Notes under the pieces: model-generated
Seen by the model: only the letters and a program-made list of their open reading frames with translations
What the model was told of the DNA's origin: nothing
The model's database searches: none
DNA from: Fictibacillus halophilus
Lineage (GTDB): Bacteria; Bacillota; Bacilli; Bacillales; Fictibacillaceae
Assembly: GCF_016401385.1 (NCBI RefSeq)
Contig: NZ_JAEACF010000001.1
Location: 1-64,000 of the forward strand
Reading direction: 5' to 3'
DNA: 64,000 bases
Program-made: the position numbers and the translations under genes
Shown: positions 45,483-54,288 of the stretch, piece after piece
Position numbering within the stretch: position 1 is the stretch's first letter
Layout of the letters: each line of letters opens with the position of its first letter

Positions 45483-46298
45483 ATGGATAAACGGAGGGTT
45501 GCAATTGTAACGGGTGGTGCTTCAGGAATCGGTTACGCTCTTTGTAAGGAGCTCGTCTCACAAAACGTATTTGTCATCATCACGGATATCAATCGTGAAT
45601 TAGGCAAACAAGTTGAAGAGAAATTAAACAGTGGTGCCATAAATACAAGATTTCAGTATTTAGACGTAACCGATGCAGAACGTGTAGAGAAAATAGTTAA
45701 AGAGGTATATCAGGAGTTTGGAAGGCTAGATTATCTTTTTAACAATGCTGGCATCGCGATGTACGGTGAATTGTATGATACAACGTTAGATGATTGGAAT
45801 ACAATTATGACCGTTAACCTTTGGGGAGTTATCTACGGAACTAATGTGGCCTATCGATTAATGAAACAACAAGGATTTGGCCATATTGTAAACACAGCTT
45901 CAGCTGCAGGGCTTGGTCCTTCGCCTGTTTCTGCAGCTTACGGAACCACGAAACATGCAGTAGTTGGGTTAACAACATCCCTACATTATGAGGCAGAAGA
46001 ATTCGGTATTAAAGTGAGCACGCTTTGTCCAACATTTGTGGACACACCAATTTTTGAGAAAGCAAAAGCAATTCACATTGATAAAGATGTAATTTTGAAA
46101 CAATTTCAAAAACAGAAGATGATGTCTCCAGAAAAACTAGCAAAAATCACACTAGACGGTATACATAAAAATAAGCCTATTATATGCCCTATGCCCTTTC
46201 GAAGAACAATGGACGTCTTTTTTACTCTAGTCCCCATAGCGCATAGAGGATTAATGAGGTTAGTTTGCAGAGTAAGCAGAAAAGCAAGGCTAACTTAA
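45483..46298 (+). CDS. short-chain dehydrogenase/reductase
   Basis: A 271-residue classical SDR with Rossmann motif TGGASGIGYAL, NNAGIAMYGE, catalytic Ser (TASAAG), Tyr and Lys (YGTTK). Asp in the FVIITDINRE loop favours NAD. ATG follows AGAGGTGGT. The C-terminus is longer and basic (RRTMDVFFTLVPIAHRGLMR), like membrane-associated lipid-modifying SDRs. With the TetR and SGNH genes it could form a lipid or ester detoxification unit. Confidence 0.9.
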   Translation: MDKRRVAIVTGGASGIGYALCKELVSQNVFVIITDINRELGKQVEEKLNSGAINTRFQYLDVTDAERVEKIVKEVYQEFGRLDYLFNNAGIAMYGELYDTTLDDWNTIMTVNLWGVIYGTNVAYRLMKQQGFGHIVNTASAAGLGPSPVSAAYGTTKHAVVGLTTSLHYEAEEFGIKVSTLCPTFVDTPIFEKAKAIHIDKDVILKQFQKQKMMSPEKLAKITLDGIHKNKPIICPMPFRRTMDVFFTLVPIAHRGLMRLVCRVSRKARLT

Positions 46299-46311
46299 AA
46301 AACCCATAAAG

Positions 46312-46347
46312 TGGACTGCTAACGTTCTAGAGCAGTTCATTTTTTTA
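46312..46347 (+). terminator. terminator after SDR gene
   Basis: Stem TGGACTGCT / AGCAGTTCA with seven T. Confidence 0.85.
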
Positions 46348-46391
46348 TTCTTCGTTATAATATAAGTAATCTAACTTTTGGAGGAGTAACC

Positions 46392-47087
46392 GTGAAAACC
46401 ATTTTAATCGTGGAGGACGAACCAAAGCTATTGGAGGTTGTCTCTTCTTATCTGAAGAAGGAAGGGTTTAACACTTTAGAAGCTCTGACTGCTAACGAAG
46501 CAATCCATTTTGTAACAAATAACTCTGTAGATTTTGTGATTCTTGACCTTATGTTGCCAGATATGAGCGGAGAAGCACTCTGTCAGAGAATTAGACAGAC
46601 ACATACATTACCCATTTTAATGTTGACTGCAAAGGTGAGTGAAGAAGATCGCATCAACGGGTTATCGCTCGGTGCAGATGATTATATGGTGAAACCTTTT
46701 AGTCCGCGCGAGCTTGTTTTACGAGTTAAAACGATTCTACGTCGGTCAGGAGAAGAGGGCTTATTGGCTGAGCAGATTACATATAACAGAGGAGAGCTTA
46801 AAGTAGATACTCGTAAACAAGAAGTTTACAAACATGGAAATCTAGTCAATCTTACACCGAATGAATATAAGCTATTGCTGACATTTGGCAGACATCCGAA
46901 TCGCGTTTTTTCACGAGAAGAACTAGTTGAGAAGATTCTAGGTTTCGACTATGAAGGCGACAGCAGAACGATTGATCAACACGTAAAAAATTTAAGGTAT
47001 AAAGTTGAGGAGGATTCAAAGAAACCACGTTATATCGTTACAGTGTTTGGTGTAGGATATAAGTTTACAGGAGGCCGACATGTTTAA
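46392..47087 (+). CDS. OmpR-family response regulator
   Basis: A 231-residue regulator. Receiver domain (1-118) with acidic pocket ED at 8-9, phospho-acceptor Asp52 in ILDLMLPDM, conserved Thr in LTAKVSEEDR and Lys in DDYMVKPFSPREL. The winged-helix output domain (about 130-230) shows LTPNEYKLLLTFGRHPNRVFSR and YIVTVFGVGYKF. GTG start after GGAGGAG. Overlaps the kinase gene by 8 bases, so they are translationally coupled. Confidence 0.95.
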   Translation: MKTILIVEDEPKLLEVVSSYLKKEGFNTLEALTANEAIHFVTNNSVDFVILDLMLPDMSGEALCQRIRQTHTLPILMLTAKVSEEDRINGLSLGADDYMVKPFSPRELVLRVKTILRRSGEEGLLAEQITYNRGELKVDTRKQEVYKHGNLVNLTPNEYKLLLTFGRHPNRVFSREELVEKILGFDYEGDSRTIDQHVKNLRYKVEEDSKKPRYIVTVFGVGYKFTGGRHV

Positions 47088-48150
47088 AGGTCTGCATGCG
47101 AGATTAACTATCATCTTTATTTTGGCCGCATCATCAATTCTCATCATAGCCGGTCTCATTATCATGTATGAAGTTCATTACCACTTTACGATGTTTCAAA
47201 AAGATGTCCCTGAATTTCAAGGTATAGAGCCTTTGACACATCACTTTGAAAAGGCTCTGCTAAGTTCAGTTCTTTGGACGTCGATGGGTGCTATTCTTTT
47301 GGTATGTATCATTAGTTATTTTGTCGCAAAGAACTTATCAAGACCTATGGTAGAAATGAGGAAAGCGGCAGAAAAGATGGCTAAGGGAGAGCTTCAAGTC
47401 AGAGTACAGACGCTTGGAGATGATGAACTAAATGACCTTGGGAAATCTCTAAATCAGCTTGCCACTAAACTACAATTACAAGAAACTTCTCGGAAAAATA
47501 TGACTTCAGATATTGCTCATGAGCTCAGAACGCCTTTAGCTACGATTAAAAGTCATCTCGAAGCTTTCGAGGATGGCGTTTTCGAGCCCACTACAGCTCG
47601 GATTCAGTCACTGAAAAATGAAATTGACCGACTGATCTCTATCGTGCAAGATCTCGAGTATCTGACGGCTATGGAAGCACCAGAGTTCACATTAAAGAAG
47701 AAACCTGAACCACTAAACCACCTCATCAAAAAAAGTGTGGATGCCGTATCAGGAGCATTTGTACAAAAAGGAATATCGCTAAGAAGTGAACTAGATCAAG
47801 ATGTTGAAATAAATATGGATTCAAAACGAATGTCTCAAGTTTTTATGAACCTATTCAGCAATGCTTTAAGGTACACCCCTAGTGGTGGAGATGTTACAGT
47901 TGCCACTCATGTTGATAACGAATCAGTTTTGATATCAATACGTGATACTGGAATCGGTATTCCAGAAGAGGAGAGTAAACAAGTTTTTGAACGCTTCTAT
48001 CGTGGAGAAAAATCAAGAAACAGAGAACATGGTGGCAGCGGAATCGGATTGACGATTGTAAAAAGAATCGTTGAAGCTCACGGTGGACATATTGTGATAA
48101 ATGGGGAGTATAAGCAAGGCACTGAGGTTAAAATGAAATTTTTAAAATAA
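47080..48150 (+). CDS. sensor histidine kinase
   Basis: A 356-residue membrane kinase. TM1 about 10-30, a short external loop with acidic/His residues (HYHFTMFQKDVPEFQGIEPLT cut at 20 here), TM2 about 66-88, HAMP (about 90-140), HisKA with phospho-His in DIAHELRTPLATI, and HATPase with NLFSNALRYTP, DTGIGIPEE and GGSGIGLTIVKRI. Signal unknown; the convergent YdhK lipoprotein and the metal-rich setting hint at envelope or metal stress. Confidence 0.94.
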   Translation: MFKGLHARLTIIFILAASSILIIAGLIIMYEVHYHFTMFQKDVPEFQGIEPLTHHFEKALLSSVLWTSMGAILLVCIISYFVAKNLSRPMVEMRKAAEKMAKGELQVRVQTLGDDELNDLGKSLNQLATKLQLQETSRKNMTSDIAHELRTPLATIKSHLEAFEDGVFEPTTARIQSLKNEIDRLISIVQDLEYLTAMEAPEFTLKKKPEPLNHLIKKSVDAVSGAFVQKGISLRSELDQDVEINMDSKRMSQVFMNLFSNALRYTPSGGDVTVATHVDNESVLISIRDTGIGIPEEESKQVFERFYRGEKSRNREHGGSGIGLTIVKRIVEAHGGHIVINGEYKQGTEVKMKFLK

Positions 48151-48154
48151 GAAT

Positions 48155-48183
48155 GCCGGCGTGATTTGGGACGCCGGCTTTTT
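48155..48183 (+). terminator. terminator after histidine kinase
   Basis: Stem GCCGGCGT / ACGCCGGC with five T. Confidence 0.88.
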
Positions 48184-48225
48184 CAATATTTGCGTATACT
48201 TTTGTCGAAAAGCCTATAAATAAAA

Positions 48226-48786
48226 TTATTTGTCCTTAGATAATTCGCTTTCTGTCACCCATTTGTGGTTTTTCATGCGTTCCCCACCCGTTGTAGGAGT
48301 ATAGTCGACCATATAGACAGTAGTTTGTTCTGCAGAATCAATTGTAGCTTTTGCACCTTTCATACCTTTCATATGATCTGCCTCAAGAATAACTTCTGTT
48401 CCTGGAGTTAGAGGTTTATCACCTGCATCTTTAATCTCTTCGTGTATGACCCACTTATGATTCTTTACTTTTTCCCCCCCAGTTGTAGGTGTGTAAGTCA
48501 CGGTATATACGGTCGTATCATATGCGCCTGAAATTGTAGCTTCTGCGCCGTCCATGCCTTTCATATGATCCGCATTGATAACCGCTTTACTTCCAACTTG
48601 ATATGTTGGGCTTTCTGCCTCTTTTAGTCCTTTAGGAACTTCGCCTGAGCCTGAATGATTCATTGCTCCGTGATCTGCATGGTCTTGACTATCTTCACTC
48701 TTTTTTTCCGTCTCATCATTTCCACATGCTGAAAGAACGAGTGAGAATGAAAGCAACAGCATAACAAACAGCTTATTTTTTATCAT
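48226..48786 (-). CDS. YdhK-family lipoprotein (two DUF1541 repeats)
   Basis: A 186-residue lipoprotein with lipobox LVLSAC at about 16-21. A His/Met/Asp-rich spacer (DHADHGAMNHSG) follows, then two similar DUF1541 domains, each with ADHMKGM and TVTYTPTTGGE/VDYTPTTGGE and KNHKWV. The His/Met-rich part may bind copper; YdhK homologues lie next to copper genes in some Bacillus. Convergent to the two-component system. Confidence 0.9.
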   Translation of the reverse strand: MIKNKLFVMLLLSFSLVLSACGNDETEKKSEDSQDHADHGAMNHSGSGEVPKGLKEAESPTYQVGSKAVINADHMKGMDGAEATISGAYDTTVYTVTYTPTTGGEKVKNHKWVIHEEIKDAGDKPLTPGTEVILEADHMKGMKGAKATIDSAEQTTVYMVDYTPTTGGERMKNHKWVTESELSKDK

Positions 48787-48901
48787 TAGTAAATCCTCCT
48801 TTATTGGCTAGTATTAGTATTCTTCTTCGAGAGAAGTTTATGAACATATGATTAGCATAAAGGACAATTATGTAGAAGTTGTGAAGAGATGCGCGATTAT
48901 A

Positions 48902-48950
48902 TTAAAAAAAAGAAACTGCTGAGCTCGGTGGGAACACAGGCAGTTTCACT
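48902..48950 (-). terminator. terminator of the padR-chrA operon
   Basis: Stem GAAACTGC / GCAGTTTC with a loop of about 20 nt; on the minus strand it ends in eight T. Confidence 0.75.
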
Positions 48951-48960
48951 TTATAAAAAA

Positions 48961-48978
48961 TTTAAACAAGTGTTTAAA
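48961..48978. repeat. palindrome TTTAAACA-NN-TGTTTAAA, copy 4
   Basis: Perfect 8-bp arms around AG, three bases after the chrA stop codon (minus strand) and before its terminator. Confidence 0.8.
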
Positions 48979-48981
48979 ATC

Positions 48982-50169
48982 TCACATGAATGTCATCAAT
49001 AAACCGCCGAGTGCACCAGTGAGGACGACCACCCATGGAGGGAGTTTCCAATACACCAACATGCTGAACAATACAGCTGCCAACGCAAAGTCGATCGGTT
49101 TTAGTATCGTACTTGTCCAGATAGGCTGATAGAAGGCGGATATTAAAATTCCGACTACTGCAGCATTAACTCCCATTAAAGCCCCTTTTATCTTAGCGTT
49201 CTGTCTAAGCATGTTCCAAAAGGGAAGAGAGCCTAAAATTAACAAAAAAGCAGGTAAGAAGATCGCGATCGTTGCAAGTAATCCACCTTGCCAACCATTC
49301 ATCACTGCTCCAATATAGGCTGCAAACGTGAACAAAGGTCCAGGTACGGCTTGGGCGGCTCCATAACCAGCCAGGAATGCTTCTTCACTTATCCAACCAT
49401 TAGGCACAAATTCTCGTTCGAGCAATGGAAGGACAACATGTCCGCCGCCAAATACAAGCGATCCAGAACGATAGAAACTGTCAAAAATAGCGATCCAGTT
49501 GTTAGAAGTCACATCTCTTAGGAACGGCAATAAAAATAGTAATACAAAGAATAAACTTAAACAGATGACAGCAAACTTTTTTGAGATAGGAAATTCATAT
49601 TTCGTTGCATCGTTATCCGTCTGGTCTCTATAAAACAGAAATCCTAATAAACCTGCTAATAGGATCACACCAACTTGAGAGAAAGCGGTCTGCCACAATA
49701 GCGTTCCGATTAAAGCTAACAATGCGATGGTTTTTCTTTTTAAATCAGGTGTTAGTTTTTCAGCCATTCCTAGAATGGCATGTGCCACAACTGCAACTGC
49801 TACAAGCTTTAACCCGTGGATCCAGCTTAGATCAGAAATATTTAATCCTTGTAAAATAAGTGCAAAAACAATGAGTGCGACAACAGAAGGAAATGTGAAA
49901 CCGATAAAGGACACAATACCTCCTAACAGGCCTCCTCGCATAACACCGATTCCGATTCCCACTTGGCTGCTTGCAGGGCCAGGAAGAAACTGACACAATG
50001 CCACAAGGTCAGCGTAGCTTTTTTCATCCATCCATCTGCGTTTTCTAACATATTCCTCATGAAAATAACCTAGGTGTGCGATGGGCCCACCAAAAGAAGT
50101 GAGACCAAGCCTTGTTGAAACGATAAGAATTTCTAATAGTGTTTTAAGTAAACTTATGTTTTGTACCAT
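48982..50169 (-). CDS. chrA: chromate transporter ChrA (long chain)
   Basis: A 395-residue CHR-superfamily transporter with 10-12 TM helices in two homologous halves. First-half motif FGGPIAHLGYFHEEYV and CQFLPGPASSQVGIGIG; second half FGGGHVVLPLLEREFV and GYGAAQAVPGPLFTFAAYIG. Exports chromate in known members. It lies 17 bases after padR, so it is co-transcribed and probably regulated by it. Confidence 0.94.
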   Translation of the reverse strand: MVQNISLLKTLLEILIVSTRLGLTSFGGPIAHLGYFHEEYVRKRRWMDEKSYADLVALCQFLPGPASSQVGIGIGVMRGGLLGGIVSFIGFTFPSVVALIVFALILQGLNISDLSWIHGLKLVAVAVVAHAILGMAEKLTPDLKRKTIALLALIGTLLWQTAFSQVGVILLAGLLGFLFYRDQTDNDATKYEFPISKKFAVICLSLFFVLLFLLPFLRDVTSNNWIAIFDSFYRSGSLVFGGGHVVLPLLEREFVPNGWISEEAFLAGYGAAQAVPGPLFTFAAYIGAVMNGWQGGLLATIAIFLPAFLLILGSLPFWNMLRQNAKIKGALMGVNAAVVGILISAFYQPIWTSTILKPIDFALAAVLFSMLVYWKLPPWVVVLTGALGGLLMTFM

Positions 50170-50186
50170 TTTATGTTCACCTCTTA

Positions 50187-50492
50187 CTATTTGATTTCTT
50201 TAAACAGTTCATATGCTTTTTTTCTCGCTTCTGATAAGACGAGTTTCCCTTTCTCAGTTGCGGTGTAGTACTTTCTAATTTTTCCTTCAACGTTCTTGTT
50301 TTCCTTTGTCAAAAGTCCGTCTCTTTCCATGGAGTGAAGAATCGGATATAGTGTACCGGCGCTAATGTTATAGCCATGTTCTCTGAGTTCTTCTAGCATC
50401 CATACGCCGTAAATCGGGTGTTCAAGTGCGTGGTGCAGAATATGTATTTGTATGAAACCAAGAAAAAGTTTTCGTAACGTTTTCTCTTCCAT
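50187..50492 (-). CDS. PadR-family transcriptional regulator
   Basis: A 101-residue winged-helix protein: ILHHALEHPIYGVWMLEELR, ISAGTLYPILHSMERDGLLT and a basic wing, with a short C-terminal helix. Short (subfamily 2) PadR. The upstream AT-rich region repeats ATATCG (50521-50541), possibly its operator. PadR-chrA pairs are frequent in Bacillaceae. Confidence 0.92.
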   Translation of the reverse strand: MEEKTLRKLFLGFIQIHILHHALEHPIYGVWMLEELREHGYNISAGTLYPILHSMERDGLLTKENKNVEGKIRKYYTATEKGKLVLSEARKKAYELFKEIK

Positions 50493-50845
50493 ATAATCAC
50501 CGCCTATATTTGCATCTCAATATCGATTACCTATATCGGTTTTCGAAATAAAAATAACATGAGTTCTTTTTCTTTTCAACCTGATCACTATAAGGTTTAC
50601 ATACTCTTTATATTTACCTTGATTTTTTCGAGAAGGCCTACTGTAGAAGAATGTTTGGTTCAATTGCTTCTCTATATTAACAACCTGATTGGAGAAGGAA
50701 GTGTGTGGCTAGAAATACTTCTCGAAAATCCTCAGCACCTGTTTCTTTTATTATTTTCACAGTTTAGCCAATTACTGGTTTTTTAGTGATAAAATCATAG
50801 AAGGTATGATAATAAAACTATTTTTCTTGATATGGAGTGAAGAAG
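50493..50845. other. 353-bp gap between padR and rsbR-like gene
   Basis: No supported gene. A possible 75-codon frame (50559-50786) lacks a ribosome site and has no family features. An inverted pair, TTTTTTCGAGAAG (50624-50636) and CTTCTCGAAAATCC (50720-50733), could pair over about 85 bases. Promoters for both flanking genes must lie here. Confidence 0.5.
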
Positions 50846-51670
50846 ATGAAGTCGACATTAACGGTTGCTCATTATCTAAAAGAAAATGCAGAGCTTCTAG
50901 CTAATAAAATCGTTGATGATATTATCGGGCAGTTTGGTTTCCAAGTAAGCGAGACTGATATTAGTCAGGCCAGAAAAGTGTATGCAGAATTCCTATCCTT
51001 TTTAAGTGAATCTATTGATTGTGAAGAAGGTTCTGTCCCAGAAGAACTATTGGAGTGGAGTCGAGAAAACGGAGAGAAAACAGCAGCAAAGCATCATCGA
51101 ATCTCTGATATATTAATCCGTTATCCTGACACTCGAATGGTGTTTGCGGATTTTATTTTAAATATAAGCATTGATTTCGGACTTTCTACGGAAGATGTCG
51201 TATTAATCATTAAGCGTGTTCATCATATGCTGGATGTAAGCATTAATGAAACGGTTCTTGCCTTTGAACGAAAGTCAGAGGAGATTTTAGAGAAAACAAA
51301 GAGAGAGCTTCGTGAGCTTTCTACACCTGTCGTTCCTATCGAGAATGGACTGGCTGTTTTGCCATTGATTGGCACCATCGACGCTGATCGGGCAGAGCAT
51401 CTTATGAATCATGTGCTGCCTAAAATCCCTGAACTTCAAGTTGAACGGTTAATCATGGATTTTTCAGGAATCGTCGACATTGATACTGAAGTGGCGTCTC
51501 ATATTTTTAATGTATACCGTGTTTTGGCATTACTTGGTATTAACGTAATGGTGACTGGTTTGCGTCCTGAGCTAGCGATTAATGCGGTTTCTGAAGGTAT
51601 CGATTTTTCATCAATAAAAACATTTGCGAATGTAAAACAAGCGATAGAAAGTAACAAACAAAAAAACTAG
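50846..51670 (+). CDS. RsbR-type stressosome protein (STAS domain)
   Basis: A 274-residue protein. The N-terminal non-heme-globin-like helical domain (1-145) is of the RsbR type; the C-terminal STAS domain (about 155-270) has GTIDADRAEHLMNHVL, LIMDFSGIVDIDTEVASHIF with the phosphorylatable Thr, and VTGLRPELA. RsbR paralogues form the stressosome that gates sigma-B. Start ATG after GGAGTGA. No rsbS/rsbT adjacent, so it is a stand-alone paralogue. Confidence 0.88.
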   Translation: MKSTLTVAHYLKENAELLANKIVDDIIGQFGFQVSETDISQARKVYAEFLSFLSESIDCEEGSVPEELLEWSRENGEKTAAKHHRISDILIRYPDTRMVFADFILNISIDFGLSTEDVVLIIKRVHHMLDVSINETVLAFERKSEEILEKTKRELRELSTPVVPIENGLAVLPLIGTIDADRAEHLMNHVLPKIPELQVERLIMDFSGIVDIDTEVASHIFNVYRVLALLGINVMVTGLRPELAINAVSEGIDFSSIKTFANVKQAIESNKQKN

Positions 51671-51690
51671 CATGCGTGCTAGTTTTTTTT
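51661..51690. terminator. bidirectional terminator between rsbR-like and gerC
   Basis: Stem AAACTAGCA / TGCTAGTTT with short TGCG loop, A tract on the left and T tract on the right. Confidence 0.85.
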
Positions 51691-51691
51691 G

Positions 51692-52816
51692 TTAGTCTTT
51701 ATACTTCTGACTTCCTGCATGAACGATTTGTACTTTCACTTTGACTGAATCCAAAGAGTCGTTCTGCAAAGCATACTTTTTAACTAAAGACGGTGACTTT
51801 CGATAAGTAGAACGGGTTAAATTATAAATGTCACTGTCTATAGAAATTCCATTTAAATAAGTCTGCTCAATATCCTTCTTCATTTTATGGACGATTTTCT
51901 TTTCAAGTTCTTTACGAGGAACAATATCTAAATTTTCATCGATCGTTGCTTTTGCTTTGACGTCAATTGTATACTTAAGTTCATTTTGAACGGGCTTATT
52001 CAGCTTTATTTTATATCCTTTTACGTCTAGTTCAACAACAGTGTCCCCTAATGAAATCTCAAGCTTGTTCTCTTTTTTTTCTTTCGTTAACCATTCCAAT
52101 CCATGAAGTTCTGCATCATTCAGCTTTCCTTTAAAGTTCATACTATTAAGTACATAACCTCCATTAATAGTGGGTAACATGGGTTTATCATTATCTTCGT
52201 GCCACTTTCCTTTTACTAATTTTATATTAGGAATTATGGCTGATCCGAATGGTTCGCTGCCATCTCTTAATAGCATCTGCATAGATAATGGATTAACAGA
52301 GTGGTTTCTTTGCAACATACTATCTGGATGAAACAGTACTTTGTATGTCGGTGCTTGCTTAAAAAGAGATTTTGCCATTAATACTTCGTTTATTTCTTCT
52401 GACGTACCAAAAATCCATGCTGTAAATCGAATTAGAGGATCGTGACCGATGTGAGAAATCACTTCACTCAGCTTTTCTTTAATCACCCTCTCGCTAAACA
52501 GTATTACTTGCACGTGTCCGTAATATATTGGAAATTGGGAAGATTTTTCTAACTTCCTAAAAGCCATTGTAAGGGTATCTCCTTCCTCTCTTCCGACTAA
52601 AACAGGAGATTCAGCTGCCTGAGCGCCACCACCCTCTTGTTTAGCGATTGATGAGAAGACAGCGGATTCTGTATAAACGATATACTTGCCATCTTTGTAA
52701 TCTACACCTAAAGCCTCAATATAGAGCTGCTCATTAATGCCCCTAGAGCCCCAGCAACCTGTTAACATAAGAAGCAAGATAAACAACGTGAACATGATCT
52801 TTGTTTTATTTCTCAT
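51692..52816 (-). CDS. spore germination lipoprotein, GerAC/GerKC family
   Basis: A 374-residue C subunit of a nutrient germinant receptor. Signal peptide with lipobox LMLTGC near residue 14-19, then typical GSRGINEQLYIEALGVDY, GHVQVILFSERV and a C-terminal LEKKIVHKMKKDI segment. The start after AAGGTGATCGC overlaps the end of gerA by 11 bases, indicating coupling. Anchored on the outer side of the inner spore membrane. Confidence 0.94.
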   Translation of the reverse strand: MRNKTKIMFTLFILLLMLTGCWGSRGINEQLYIEALGVDYKDGKYIVYTESAVFSSIAKQEGGGAQAAESPVLVGREEGDTLTMAFRKLEKSSQFPIYYGHVQVILFSERVIKEKLSEVISHIGHDPLIRFTAWIFGTSEEINEVLMAKSLFKQAPTYKVLFHPDSMLQRNHSVNPLSMQMLLRDGSEPFGSAIIPNIKLVKGKWHEDNDKPMLPTINGGYVLNSMNFKGKLNDAELHGLEWLTKEKKENKLEISLGDTVVELDVKGYKIKLNKPVQNELKYTIDVKAKATIDENLDIVPRKELEKKIVHKMKKDIEQTYLNGISIDSDIYNLTRSTYRKSPSLVKKYALQNDSLDSVKVKVQIVHAGSQKYKD

Positions 52817-54281
52817 TGCGATCACCTTGGCGAGTAGCGTCTTTTGGATACAGGTACGAAGATCTTTTCTTGATAAGAGTAAAAGGAGCTTTAAAAAATG
52901 TTTTAAACGTATCAGCCACATTTGGTGCAGCTAAAGATTCTATATATGGATAGTCAAAGGAACGAAGGGAACTGACTAGCAAGAATATACTAAGCATAGA
53001 TATGAAAAATCCAAACAGTCCAAATGTTGCACACATGAGAAGGGTATATATCCTTAAAAAAAGTAGATTCCCACTCAATGATTGGTTAACGAACGTATAA
53101 CTAGCAATCATCGTTATAGCTACAACAACAAGTGTTGTAGGAGAGGTTAACCCTGCCCGGATTGCCGCATCCCCAACGATTAATCCGCCTAATACCGCTA
53201 CGGTCTGACCAACAGCTCTAGGAAGTCTAGCTCCTGCTTCTTTAAACAATTCAAACAAAACGACCATGATCATCATTTCAAGTGGCAACGATAACGGTAA
53301 TCCTGTTCGTGAGAGTGTTAACGTTGCGAGCAGAGGATAAGGAAGCTGATCTGGGTGAAAGGTTGTCAATGCTATCCAGAGCCCTGGTAAGGATACGGTT
53401 GTAAAAAGTCCAGTAAATCGAAGGACTCGTTCAAACGATACCATGTAAAAACTGGCATGAGCATCTTCTGGAGATTTCAATGTAATCGCAAGTGAAGCGG
53501 GACCAATGAGCACTGTAGGTGAACCGTCTACAATAATGACAAATCTTCCTTGAAGTAATGATTGAACCGCAAAATCGGGACGACCTGTATTATCAAGCAG
53601 GGGGAAAATGGAAAAAACAGAATCAGATAATTCTTCTTCTAGTTCACTGCTTGATACAAGGGCATCTATATCAATCTTAGAAAGACGCTGCTCGACGCGT
53701 ACGACGAGATCAGGATCGATTATGTCTTCAATAAAGAGTAAAGAAATAGCCGTTTGACTCCTTCTACCAATCGTAAAAGATTTGCTGTTGAGTGAAGATG
53801 TTTTTAGACGTTTTCGGATTAAAGCAAAATTGATTTCCAAATCTTCAATAAAACCGTCACGCGCACCACGGATTGAAATCTCCGTATTCGATTCTTCTGG
53901 TGTTCGCTTTGGCATATTTGCAAGATTGATGGCATATAGAGAATTTTTTGAACCGGTTAACAGTACTTGTCCTGAAAACAAGCTATGCTCAATCTTTCTT
54001 TTGTTTTGAGAATCAATAGTGATTTCATGAACCACAAATCGACTTTTTAAAGAGTTAAACATAGCAACATCATCCTGCTCAGCGATGTCATTTAAGAAGG
54101 GAAGCAAGCTTTCTTCTAATAATTGGGTATCAACTAGCCCTTTACAGAACATTAAGGTATATGCAGAATTTGTTTTTTCTGCAAACAAATCATTTTTTAC
54201 CACTACGTCTGTGGAATGACTGAACCAGCTAAGAAGTTCATGAATTTTAGTATTTTCTTTACGGTGGATAAACTTCATCAC
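52806..54281 (-). CDS. spore germination receptor A subunit, GerAA/GerKA family
   Basis: A 491-residue protein. N-terminal cytoplasmic domain (1-290) with EISIRGARDGFIEDLEINFALIRKR, then about five TM helices beginning after residue 295 (LPGLWIALTTFHPDQLPYPLL; SRTGLPLSLPLEMMIMVVLFELFKEAGARLP shown in part). The middle gene of the operon B-A-C. Together with GerB and GerC it forms a ligand-gated germination complex; the germinant is unknown. Confidence 0.95.
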   Translation of the reverse strand: MMKFIHRKENTKIHELLSWFSHSTDVVVKNDLFAEKTNSAYTLMFCKGLVDTQLLEESLLPFLNDIAEQDDVAMFNSLKSRFVVHEITIDSQNKRKIEHSLFSGQVLLTGSKNSLYAINLANMPKRTPEESNTEISIRGARDGFIEDLEINFALIRKRLKTSSLNSKSFTIGRRSQTAISLLFIEDIIDPDLVVRVEQRLSKIDIDALVSSSELEEELSDSVFSIFPLLDNTGRPDFAVQSLLQGRFVIIVDGSPTVLIGPASLAITLKSPEDAHASFYMVSFERVLRFTGLFTTVSLPGLWIALTTFHPDQLPYPLLATLTLSRTGLPLSLPLEMMIMVVLFELFKEAGARLPRAVGQTVAVLGGLIVGDAAIRAGLTSPTTLVVVAITMIASYTFVNQSLSGNLLFLRIYTLLMCATFGLFGFFISMLSIFLLVSSLRSFDYPYIESLAAPNVADTFKTFFKAPFTLIKKRSSYLYPKDATRQGDRNEK

Positions 54282-54288
54282 AGATACC

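Noticed and set aside
48226..48786. YdhK repeats as a recent tandem duplication
   Set aside because: Two DUF1541 domains are the normal architecture of this family.
50559..50786. 75-codon frame upstream of the RsbR-like gene
   Set aside because: No ribosome site, low-complexity hydrophobic content and no family resemblance.
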